Source: Acidobacteriota bacterium
Lineage (GTDB): Bacteria; Acidobacteriota; Terriglobia; Terriglobales; SCQP01
Assembly: GCA_021818645.1 (NCBI GenBank)
Contig: JAKATS010000367.1
Span: 1 to 6,137 of the forward strand
Direction: 5' to 3'
DNA: 6,137 nt
How positions within the stretch are numbered: the stretch's first letter is position 1; each line of letters begins with the position of its first letter. Under the pieces are notes generated by a model. The model ran no database searches. It saw nothing but the letters and a program-made list of their open reading frames with translations, and was not told the origin of the DNA. A program made the position numbers and the translations under genes. Below, in pieces: positions 1 to 4,873 of this stretch.

Positions 1-556
1 CAACGGGCTCCAGTTTATAATCCAGCGCCATTTTGCGTAACTGATAAACCGGCAATTGGGCGAAAGTCAAACGGGCGGGAGTATGAGAATATTTCCGCCA
101 TATTTGCAAATCCAATTTCCTTAAAATCAAATCGCGATCTATGGAAAATGATGGCGCAAAAGCTACCGCCGTAGCCGCAGAATATGATTCCGTCACCACC
201 GGCTTTTCTTCCGAATATGCATGTAACGGCAACATGCCTTTTTGCTGAAGCAATTTAAATAATTTTGCTTGCCGATAAGCGCGACGGCGCAATTGACGAC
301 GATGCAACCTCGCCATACGGCGATTGACCGCTTTCGATTGATCCTTGCCCTGTTCAATATCGAACGAAGAGCCTTCCACGCCTGGCTCAAATATTCGCAC
401 TCCGCAAGCCGGAAGTTTGCATCCATCTTTCTCTTTTGAAAGCAATCCTATTGGCTTGCCGGAAGAATCGAGTTCAATCAATGCCCAACCTAAAGAAGCC
501 GAGCCCAAATCAAGCCCTAAAATATAAGGTGGATTACCAAAAGCAAGTGACTCCAT
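1..556 (-). CDS. cas9: Cas9 endonuclease, N-terminal part (cut by left window edge)
   Basis: This is the start of the RNA-guided effector nuclease of a type II CRISPR-Cas system; 185 codons are open to the window edge without a stop. Residues 12-25 read ILGLDLGSASLGWA, the RuvC-I motif, with the catalytic aspartate at D16 (codon 509-511). Residues 52-62 read GVRIFEPGVEG, followed by an arginine-rich bridge helix at about 74-106 (KAVNRRMARLHRRQLRRR at its core), which contacts guide RNA. After a spacer, residues 165-185 (LPVYQLRKMALDYKLEP region) match the stretch that precedes the REC lobe in II-C-like Cas9s. The HNH and PAM-interacting parts lie outside the window. The ATG at 556 is supported by AAGGTGA ending 8 nt upstream and by the short distance from this start to RuvC-I. 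The gene is much poorer in GC than the housekeeping genes to the right. Assignment to Cas9 is firm; subtype II-C is inferred from motif style. Confidence 0.95.
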   Translation of the reverse strand, partial: MESLAFGNPPYILGLDLGSASLGWALIELDSSGKPIGLLSKEKDGCKLPACGVRIFEPGVEGSSFDIEQGKDQSKAVNRRMARLHRRQLRRRAYRQAKLFKLLQQKGMLPLHAYSEEKPVVTESYSAATAVAFAPSFSIDRDLILRKLDLQIWRKYSHTPARLTFAQLPVYQLRKMALDYKLEPV

Positions 557-564
557 AAAAAAAA

Positions 565-571
565 TCACCTT
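565..571 (-). promoter_or_regulatory. Shine-Dalgarno site of cas9
   Basis: On the minus strand AAGGTGA lies 8 nt before the ATG, and the spacer is a run of eight T. It decides the cas9 start codon. Its outer two bases (570-571) are shared with the TTGACA -35 box of the divergent promoter at 570-598. Confidence 0.7.
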
Positions 572-598
572 GACACTCAGATTGATGTCGCCTAGTAT
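570..598 (+). promoter_or_regulatory. Promoter of the tracrRNA candidate
   Basis: A perfect -35 hexamer TTGACA (570-575) is followed by 17 bp and TAGTAT (593-598, four of six matches to TATAAT). An alternative -10, TATAAC, overlaps it at a longer spacing. Transcription would begin near 605 and run into the anti-repeat, nexus and terminator hairpins downstream. The strong -35 fits a constitutively made small RNA. Start site inferred, not measured. Confidence 0.65.
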
Positions 599-602
599 AA
601 CA
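594..602 (-). promoter_or_regulatory. Extended -10 promoter of cas9
   Basis: On the minus strand the sequence TGTTATACT forms an extended -10 element (TG-N-TATACT, five of six matches to TATAAT). No good -35 box stands 16-18 bp upstream; the best I find is TTCGCC at 15 bp. The extended TG could make up for that. Transcription would start near 587, giving a leader of about 30 nt with the Shine-Dalgarno site inside it. The element overlaps the -10 box of the divergent promoter base for base. Confidence 0.45.
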
Positions 603-604
603 CT

Positions 605-707
605 GTACCTGAGCGGCGAATGCCGGTTTGTTTCTAGTAAGCATTTGTCGTAAGGCTCCGCTCACTGAGCGACCTTTGAACGCCCCGGAGACGGGGCGTT
701 CTCATTT
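605..707 (+). ncRNA. Candidate tracrRNA of the type II CRISPR-Cas system
   Basis: tracrRNA pairs with the CRISPR repeat and is needed for crRNA maturation and for guide loading into Cas9. The candidate is about 103 nt, close to known II-C tracrRNAs. Its 3' part has the expected layout: an AAGG-led nexus hairpin (AAGG 652-655 with CCTT 673-676, inner stem CGCTC 659-663 with GAGCG 667-671, loop ACT), one nucleotide, then a 10-bp stem at 678-701. The Neisseria tracrRNA has the same AAGGC-hairpin-terminator order after its anti-repeat. The anti-repeat should be the 5' part, roughly 615-651, ending in GCATTTGTCGT. The CRISPR repeat should therefore resemble the reverse complement of this segment and begin near ACGACAAATGC. 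No array is present to confirm the pairing. Position next to cas9, a divergent promoter and hairpin order support the call; anti-repeat limits are inferred. Confidence 0.72.
678..707 (+). terminator. Rho-independent terminator of the tracrRNA candidate
   Basis: A perfect 10-bp stem, GAACGCCCCG (678-687) with CGGGGCGTTC (692-701), is closed by a GAGA tetraloop of the GNRA class. It is followed by TCATTT, a poor T tract. The other strand has no T run after the stem, so the plus orientation is preferred. In II-C tracrRNAs such a 3' stem is also part of the guide scaffold held by Cas9. Confidence 0.72.
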
Positions 708-718
708 CCAGTGTAGTA

Positions 719-740
719 ATTGTGACGTGATTGTGACATG
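719..740 (+). repeat. Tandem 11-bp repeat
   Basis: ATTGTGACGTG (719-729) is followed directly by ATTGTGACATG (730-740), ten of eleven bases identical. The period is about one helical turn, so both copies face the same side of the DNA. Being inside the putative island about 130 bp from the tRNA crossover, they could be integrase arm-type or excisionase sites, but that is only a positional guess. Confidence 0.5.
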
Positions 741-757
741 CGCTATTCCACAAGCCC

Positions 758-844
758 CTCAAAACCCAACAAAACCAACGCAGCCGGGAACACCTTCCGT
801 GCGGGCGGAAATGGGTTAAACCCTTGTTTTGGTTGCGTTTTGAG
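758..844. repeat. Large imperfect inverted repeat in the island end
   Basis: The arms 758-775 and 826-844 can pair over 17 bp with one mismatch and one bulged base. Between them are a small hairpin (TTCCG 795-799 with CGGAA 806-810) and an 11-base palindrome, GGGTTAAACCC (813-823). Neither strand has a T run after the structure, so it is not a standard terminator. No convincing gene is seen from 710 to 870. It may be a structured site linked to integration, an RNA, or a decayed insertion; the sequence does not decide. Confidence 0.5.
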
Positions 845-870
845 CTGAACATATGGGAATTCATAGCCCA

Positions 871-916
871 ACTCATAATCCGTTGGCTGTAGGTTCAAGT
901 CCTACTGGCCCCACCA
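871..916 (+). pseudogene. 3' half of a tRNA gene (anticodon CAT), probable attR site
   Basis: From 871 the sequence reads as the 3' half of a tRNA. It has anticodon loop CTCATAA (872-878, CAT at 874-876), the 3' side of the anticodon stem TCCGT (879-883), a 5-nt variable loop (884-888), T stem GTAGG/CCTAC (889-893 and 901-905) with loop TTCAAGT, acceptor strand TGGCCCC (906-912), discriminator A913 and encoded CCA (914-916). The bases before 871 cannot form the anticodon stem (CCCA against CCGT), and there is no D arm or 5' acceptor strand, so the gene is not complete. The break falls at the edge of the anticodon loop, a common crossover point for tRNA-targeting tyrosine recombinases. TCCGT rather than the initiator-type CCCG, with TTCAAGTCC, suggests tRNA-Ile2 (lysidine-modified CAT) or elongator Met. 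Not tmRNA, because an anticodon arm is present. Confidence 0.88.
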
Positions 917-1042
917 GAATCATGCGCAGCGATCAACGTCGCATAGCGGCGTTGGCTTTCTTCGGGCAAAACCTGCAACCGAATTCGCCCTGATTCGCTC
1001 GCTAATTTTTAACAAATTCAAGAGTATTTATAGCTAATTTAC
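917..1042. other. Intergenic DNA between the tRNA fragment and the DUF488 gene
   Basis: This stretch has a hairpin just after the tRNA fragment (934-954) and then an AT-rich part from about 1000. The latter contains GCTAATTT twice (1001-1008 and 1033-1040). No gene is visible, and no clear terminator for the leftward DUF488 gene. If the island model is right, this is the original chromosomal flank of the tRNA. Confidence 0.5.
934..954 (+). terminator. Possible terminator of the original tRNA gene
   Basis: CAACGTCGC (934-942) pairs with GCGGCGTTG (946-954) over 9 bp including one G-T wobble, with loop ATA. It is followed by GCTTTCTTC, a weak T tract. It lies 17 bp after the CCA end, where the terminator of the intact tRNA gene would be expected. 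Confidence 0.4.
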
Positions 1043-1396
1043 TTACTTCCCCATCTGCTTTTGCAAAAACCGCAGCAGGGCGCGGGCGTTATTATGCTCC
1101 TGATCGTGCGAGCTGTAGAGCAGCGTGACCGGCCCGCGCCGCGCGGCTTCCACAATGGGCTGCCAATATTGGGGCCGGCTCTCAAGCTCGCGGCGGTAGC
1201 GGCGCTGGAATTCCGGCCATTTTTCCGGATCGTGGCTGAACCACTGGCGCAGTTCGGTGCTGGGACCGACTTCTTTCAGCCAGGCCTGGAGCCGCAAATC
1301 GGTTTTTTTTACGCCCCGCGGCCACAGGCGCTCCACCAGAAAGCGTGCGCCGTCGCCGGCCGCCGCAGGCTCATAGACTCGCTTGATCTGGATCAT
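1043..1396 (-). CDS. DUF488 (YeaO-like) family protein
   Basis: This is a complete small protein of 117 residues, normal for the YeaO-type DUF488 family, whose biochemical role is not established. Diagnostic parts are the N-terminal IKRVYEP with FLVERLWPRGVKK at about residues 19-31, the block KEVGPSTELRQWFSHDPEKW at about 41-60, and VTLLYSSHDQEHNNA at about 90-104. No signal peptide or membrane segment is seen, so it should be cytoplasmic. It starts 7 bp after the glpF stop on the same strand with only a weak ribosome binding site, suggesting it is the last gene of the glpK-glpF transcript and translated partly by coupling. Whether it has anything to do with glycerol use is unknown. It is the first chromosomal gene beyond the putative island end. 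Confidence 0.92.
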   Translation of the reverse strand: MIQIKRVYEPAAAGDGARFLVERLWPRGVKKTDLRLQAWLKEVGPSTELRQWFSHDPEKWPEFQRRYRRELESRPQYWQPIVEAARRGPVTLLYSSHDQEHNNARALLRFLQKQMGK

Positions 1397-1403
1397 GGCA
1401 CGA

Positions 1404-2243
1404 TCACTTGCCCAACGATAGTTCCGATGCCGCGGGCGCGTTCAACAGGCGCCGCCGCGCCGGTAAATAGGGATGGATCAGAAGCTGATAGGCGCCGGCG
1501 CCCAGCAGGCCGCCAACGAGCGGTCCGGCGATGGGAACCCACCAATAATCGCCGGGTGAGGGAAACGCCGCCGGGCCCCAGCCCGCCAGGTAGCAAAACA
1601 GCCGCGGGCCCAGATCGCGGGCCGGATTCAGCGCCCAGGCTTCCAGATAGCCCATGGAACCGCCGATCAGCGCCACCAGCAGGCCGATCACCAGGGCGCT
1701 GGTGTTGGCCATGGGCGCTATTTCGTTGTACTGCTCGGTAATGGCGAACAGGCCAAACAGAAACAGCGCGGTGAGGATGATTTCATCGCCCAGCGCATGG
1801 GCGGGGGTTATGGCCATGCCGGGGTGGGTGAAAAAAACGGCGGCGGCGCCGCCCGCGGCGCGGGTCAGGCCATGGGCGGTGTTATAGGCATCAATCACCG
1901 GCTGAAATAATAGATAGACTACGCCCGCGCCGGCCAGTCCTCCCGCAACCTGGGCCAGGCAATAGGGGCCGACCTTTTTCCAGGCGAAGCCGCGGTAAGC
2001 CGCCAAAGCCAGGGTGACGGCGGGGTTGGCATGGGTGCCCGAAACCGACCCGGTGACATAGATCGCCATGGCCACGCTCAGGCCCCAGACCATGCACAGG
2101 CCCCAGTAGGAGTGCAGATAGGGACTGGGATGATAGAGCAGATACATGCAGGCGGCCGAATCGCCAAAGGCGATGATCAGGCCCACGGCGACGGCTTCGG
2201 AGATCAACTCGCCGGTCCACTGCGAGGACAGGATTTTTATCAT
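1404..2243 (-). CDS. glpF: Glycerol uptake facilitator (aquaglyceroporin)
   Basis: This is a major intrinsic protein of 279 residues, the usual size, with six hydrophobic membrane segments and two half-helices. It lets glycerol diffuse through the inner membrane. Both signature boxes are intact: NPA at 73-75 (in [10 protein letters not shown]) and NPA at 206-208, followed by R209 and D210. The aspartate after NPAR marks glycerol-conducting members rather than strict water channels. By alignment from memory with E. coli GlpF, the selectivity filter would be W53, G194, W203 and R209, with tryptophan where E. coli has F200. The start at 2243 is chosen because its ATG overlaps the glpK stop as ATGA, typical translational coupling. 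An in-frame start 12 codons upstream would lie deeper inside glpK and adds a non-family N-terminus. The order glpK-glpF is the reverse of E. coli. Confidence 0.95.
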   Translation of the reverse strand: MIKILSSQWTGELISEAVAVGLIIAFGDSAACMYLLYHPSPYLHSYWGLCMVWGLSVAMAIYVTGSVSGTHANPAVTLALAAYRGFAWKKVGPYCLAQVAGGLAGAGVVYLLFQPVIDAYNTAHGLTRAAGGAAAVFFTHPGMAITPAHALGDEIILTALFLFGLFAITEQYNEIAPMANTSALVIGLLVALIGGSMGYLEAWALNPARDLGPRLFCYLAGWGPAAFPSPGDYWWVPIAGPLVGGLLGAGAYQLLIHPYLPARRRLLNAPAASELSLGK

Positions 2244-3751
2244 ATGGTTCCGTCCGGTTCCGCGCCGGCTTCCACCCAATCGAAGCTGCGAGCGACGGCG
2301 CGCCGCCAGTCCCGCAGCAGGCGCCGGCGCAGCGCCGCCTCCATGGCCGGTTTCCAGCTCCGGTCGTCGGCGCCCAGCCCGCGCAGCTCATCCACTCCGC
2401 TCCAGAAACCGCAGGTCAGGCCGGCGGCGTAGGCCGCGCCCAGGGCGGTAGTCTCGGTCTGCCGCGGACGCACCAGCGGCAGATCGAGCAGGTCGGCCTG
2501 AAATTGCAGCAGCAGTTCGTTGGCCGCCATGCCGCCATCCACGCGCAGGCTGGCCAGTTCCAGCCCGCTGTCCGCGCGCATGGCCTGGACCACATCATAA
2601 ACCTGAAAGGCGGCGGCTTCGAGCGCGGCCCGCGCCAGGTGTCCGCGCCCGGCATAGCTGGTGAGGCCGGCGATGATGCCGCGGGCATCGGGGCGCCAGT
2701 AGGGGGCAAACAAGCCGGAAAACGCCGGCACGATATAGACGCCGCCGTTGTCGGGCACGCTCCGCGCCAGGGCTTCGATCTCCGATGCGGAGCCGATCAA
2801 CCGCAGCTGATCGCGCAGCCATTGCACCAGCGCACCGGTCACGGCGATCGAGCCTTCCAGCGCATACTGGGGCGCTTCGCCCTCGCGGCGGCAGGCCAGC
2901 GTGGTCAGCAGGCCGGCGCGGGATATGACCGGCCGCTCCCCGGTATGCAGCAGCAGAAACGATCCCGTACCGTAGGTGTTTTTGGCTTCTCCGGGCTGAA
3001 AGCAAAGCTGCCCGGCGAGCGCTGCCTGCTGATCGCCCACCAGCGCCCCCAGCGGCACGCCCCGCGCCGGCCCGCAGGTAATTGCTCCATGCCGCGCGGC
3101 CGAGGGCACAATCGCGGGCAGGCAGGCGCGCGGAACGGCGAAGGCCGCGAGCAGATCCTGGTCCCAATCGCCGGTGGCCAGGTTCATTAACTGCGTGCGG
3201 CTGGCGTTGGTGGCATCGGTGATGTGGCGGCCGGTCAGGCGCCAGGCCAGCCAGCTCTCGATAGTGCCGAATAAGGCATCGCCATTTTCCGACCGGGCGC
3301 GCGCCCCGGGCACATTTTCGAGCAGCCAATGGAGCTTGAGGCCGGAAAAATAGGTAGCCAGGGGCAACCCGGTGGCCGCGCGGAAGCGATCGGCGCCGCC
3401 GGCGCGCGCCATTTCCCGCACCAGCCCGTCCACCCGCGTATCCAGCCACACCAGCGCCGGATGGAGCGGCCGGCCGGTGCGCCGATCCCACAGCACCGTG
3501 GTTTCCCGCTGGTTGGCGATGCCGATGGCGGCCAGATCATCGGCGTGCAGCCCGGCGCGCGCCAAGGCTTCGGCGATGACGGCCTGGCAGTTGCCGAAAA
3601 TTTCTTCCGGATCATGCTCAACCCAGCCCGGCCGGGGACAGAGCTGGCGATGTTCCTTTTGCGCCGCGGCCATCTGCCGTGCGGCGCGGTCGAAGATGAT
3701 AAAACGCGTGCTGGTTGTGCCCTGATCGAGGGCGCCGATGAAATTTTTCAT
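2240..3751 (-). CDS. glpK: Glycerol kinase
   Basis: GlpK phosphorylates glycerol with ATP to sn-glycerol 3-phosphate in the cytoplasm, trapping what GlpF lets in. It has 503 residues, the full FGGY-kinase length. Visible family features are the N-terminal phosphate-binding [10 protein letters not shown] (7-16), WVEHDP (43-48), NQRET (80-84) with the substrate-contact Arg-Glu pair, TYFSGLK (133-139), the catalytic base D240 in GDQQAAL, NTYGTG, and [13 protein letters not shown] near the C-terminus in the second FGGY signature. The loop at about 224-236 is two residues shorter than in E. coli and lacks the GGKGGTR fructose-1,6-bisphosphate site, so that inhibition may be absent. The ATG at 3751 gives the standard N-terminus, although no clear Shine-Dalgarno site precedes it; instead a hairpin ends 6 nt upstream of the start. 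It heads the glpK-glpF-DUF488 operon. Confidence 0.97.
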   Translation of the reverse strand: MKNFIGALDQGTTSTRFIIFDRAARQMAAAQKEHRQLCPRPGWVEHDPEEIFGNCQAVIAEALARAGLHADDLAAIGIANQRETTVLWDRRTGRPLHPALVWLDTRVDGLVREMARAGGADRFRAATGLPLATYFSGLKLHWLLENVPGARARSENGDALFGTIESWLAWRLTGRHITDATNASRTQLMNLATGDWDQDLLAAFAVPRACLPAIVPSAARHGAITCGPARGVPLGALVGDQQAALAGQLCFQPGEAKNTYGTGSFLLLHTGERPVISRAGLLTTLACRREGEAPQYALEGSIAVTGALVQWLRDQLRLIGSASEIEALARSVPDNGGVYIVPAFSGLFAPYWRPDARGIIAGLTSYAGRGHLARAALEAAAFQVYDVVQAMRADSGLELASLRVDGGMAANELLLQFQADLLDLPLVRPRQTETTALGAAYAAGLTCGFWSGVDELRGLGADDRSWKPAMEAALRRRLLRDWRRAVARSFDWVEAGAEPDGTI

Positions 3752-3757
3752 GCCGCA

Positions 3758-3780
3758 ATGCCGGGAGGCTTTTCCGGCAT
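3758..3780 (-). promoter_or_regulatory. Hairpin in the glpK leader
   Basis: ATGCCGG (3758-3764) and CCGGCAT (3774-3780) are perfect inverted repeats around a 9-base loop, ending 6 nt before the glpK start codon. In the mRNA the hairpin would occupy the place of the ribosome binding site, and no separate Shine-Dalgarno sequence is visible. It could control translation or be an operator half-site pair; function is unproven. Confidence 0.45.
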
Positions 3781-3787
3781 GCTGATG

Positions 3788-3815
3788 ATTATCGCTTGGG
3801 AAACCGGCGAGTCCA
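3788..3815 (-). promoter_or_regulatory. Possible glpK operon promoter
   Basis: On the minus strand TGGACT (3815-3810, four of six to TTGACA) is followed after 16 bp by GATAAT (3793-3788, five of six to TATAAT). Transcription would start near 3781, placing the leader hairpin at the very 5' end of the mRNA. This is the best match between the phosphatase gene and glpK, but it rests on short hexamers only. Confidence 0.35.
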
Positions 3816-3860
3816 CTTTTTTGTTTCGCGGCATGCCATCAGGCCTGAGCGACAAAAAAG
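3816..3860. repeat. Nested palindromes upstream of glpK
   Basis: An outer inverted repeat pairs CTTTTTTG plus TTTCGC (from 3816) with GCGACAAAAAAG (3849-3860), allowing a 2-nt bulge. Inside are GGCATGCC (3830-3837) and the perfect 10-base palindrome TCAGGCCTGA (3839-3848). T runs lie on the 5' side and A runs on the 3' side on both strands, so it does not look like a terminator. The place just upstream of the likely glpK promoter suits a regulator-binding site. Confidence 0.45.
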
Positions 3861-3892
3861 AAAGAATATAGCCATCGGTCACCACGCCCGTA

Positions 3893-4711
3893 TTATGGCT
3901 GCCCGCTCCAGACCGGCGTCACGCTGGATCCTATGCCGAAGCCCAGGCCGCCGCCGGCGACGACATCGCCGGGGAAATGATGCTGGGCGGTGACGCGCAA
4001 AATACAGATGGCGGCGGCCGTGCCGTAGGCCAGCCAGTGCAGCCAGGTCGCGTGAGGATAACTGCGGCTCAGGCTGGCGGCGATGGACCAGGCAGCCAGC
4101 GCATGGCCGGAGGGAAACGAGCTGCCGCCCACCCAGAAATGGCCCTCGCCCGAATCCTGATACGGCCGCTCGCGCTGAAAGGCGGTCTTGAGCACAAAGC
4201 CGATGATGGTGGCGTTGGCCGCGCTTTCGAGCGCATGCCAGCCCGCCTGGTTGCGATGCAGATGATGGCCCAGCCAGCCGTCAAAATAGAGAACCGCCCC
4301 GGCGCCCAGCATGGAGTTCATGGCGTAGTCGGAGGCGGTGCGGGAGCGGGAAATTTCGCTACTGGAGCCTTTCAAAAGATGAGCCGTGGAGGCGTCCGTG
4401 ACGATCAGGCCGGTGAGCAGAGCGCCCATCATGGGCAGCATCTTCAGCTGCCGGGCTTTGAGATGAAAGGGCGCCATCCACAGATGCTTTTGATCGAGCA
4501 GAATCAGCTTCGGCGCCTGCCAGGGCGCAACGATATGCGATTGCCGCATGGCCGCGGCCACGGGATGCAAGCGCAGGCGCAGCAGGGTTGCAGCGTGCGG
4601 CATGGCGGGTGCGGCCGGTGGGTGGGGCTGAGCGAACAGCCCCGCGGGCAACAGGCAGAGAATACTGCCTGCGATCCATCGGCGCACAAGAAGGAAGCTT
4701 GATCGCAACAT
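3893..4711 (-). CDS. Secreted or membrane-anchored PAP2-superfamily phosphatase
   Basis: This is a 272-residue member of the PAP2 (type 2 phosphatidic acid phosphatase) superfamily. These enzymes remove phosphate from lipid or small-molecule phosphates outside the cytoplasmic membrane. All three catalytic motifs are present: K175-x6-R182-P183 (KTAFQRERP), P200-S-G-H203 (SSFPSGHA), and R239-x5-H245-x3-D249 (RVTAQHHFPGD). H203 and H245 are the expected catalytic histidines. The N-terminus has a signal peptide (basic MLRSSFLLVRR, hydrophobic core to about 25, likely cut after LFA), and there are hydrophobic segments near 93-110 and in the C-terminal third. The style, including SRTASDYAMNSMLGAGA before the catalytic domain, recalls acidobacterial PAP2 proteins. 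It is 141 bp from glpK and 162 bp from guaB, so probably its own transcript. The ATG at 4711 directly precedes the signal peptide but has no strong Shine-Dalgarno. The true substrate cannot be told from sequence. Confidence 0.92.
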   Translation of the reverse strand: MLRSSFLLVRRWIAGSILCLLPAGLFAQPHPPAAPAMPHAATLLRLRLHPVAAAMRQSHIVAPWQAPKLILLDQKHLWMAPFHLKARQLKMLPMMGALLTGLIVTDASTAHLLKGSSSEISRSRTASDYAMNSMLGAGAVLYFDGWLGHHLHRNQAGWHALESAANATIIGFVLKTAFQRERPYQDSGEGHFWVGGSSFPSGHALAAWSIAASLSRSYPHATWLHWLAYGTAAAICILRVTAQHHFPGDVVAGGGLGFGIGSSVTPVWSGQP

Positions 4712-4777
4712 GATGCAGAGAACGGCGCCGGGCGCTGATTATGCTGGATGCACAGGACTCAACTGACAGACGCTGAT

Positions 4778-4796
4778 CATTTTGCCGGACAAAATG
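4778..4796. repeat. Perfect palindrome between guaB and the phosphatase gene
   Basis: CATTTTG (4778-4784) and CAAAATG (4790-4796) are exact inverted repeats around CCGGA, directly followed by an overlapping TGTACA. It is not followed by a T run on either strand. About 67 bp before the phosphatase start, it could be an operator for that gene. I see no strong promoter here; CATAAT on the minus strand near 4740 is the best -10 and has no good -35. Confidence 0.35.
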
Positions 4797-4873
4797 TACA
4801 TAAACCCACAGTGTACCGAGCCGGCGGCATCCTATCGCAGGACAAACCATGACCGCCTCACCGGCGCGGCCGA

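Larger units (their letters stand above)
1..870. mobile_element. Terminal part of a putative tRNA-inserted genomic island carrying cas9
   Basis: This stretch lies on the 5' side of an orphan tRNA 3' half at 871-916, where integrated DNA is expected at the distal attachment site of a tyrosine-recombinase element. Its GC content, about 45-47% in the lines I counted, is well below the roughly 63-65% of the genes beyond 1043. It holds cas9, the tracrRNA candidate and about 160 bp of repeat-rich non-coding DNA. No integrase is visible; it would be expected at the other end of the island near a complete tRNA gene. The island reading is an inference from the tRNA fragment plus composition. A rearrangement that merely broke a tRNA gene is the main alternative. 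Confidence 0.6.

Noticed and set aside
193..527. Short open frames inside the cas9 segment in other frames
   Set aside because: They are shadows of the cas9 frame, which has unmistakable RuvC-I and bridge-helix motifs.
560..870. A CRISPR array or lone repeat next to cas9
   Set aside because: No 25-40 bp unit recurs; the segment expected to match a repeat (615-651) occurs only once. The 11-bp tandem at 719-740 is too short and has no spacer.
628..876. Small open frames on both strands in the tracrRNA and island-end region
   Set aside because: They overlap the tracrRNA hairpins and the tRNA fragment, have no ribosome binding site or recognisable protein character, and are explained by chance.
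871..916. A complete tRNA gene or the end of tmRNA
   Set aside because: The 3' half is perfect, but upstream bases give no anticodon-stem partner, D arm or 5' acceptor strand. A CAT anticodon loop rules out tmRNA.
1061..1741. Long plus-strand open frame across DUF488 and glpF
   Set aside because: It is antisense to two clear families, rich in Arg, Pro and Ala as GC-rich antisense frames are, and has no motif of its own. The same applies to the long plus-strand frames at 2504-3190, 3329-3871, 3977-4702 and 4928-5587.
3816..3860. A bidirectional terminator between the phosphatase gene and glpK
   Set aside because: The T runs come before and the A runs after the stem on both strands, the wrong order for a Rho-independent terminator in either direction.
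4850..4873. Terminator after guaB
   Set aside because: Only a short GC-rich stem (CGCC/GGCG) is possible just past the stop, with no T tract.
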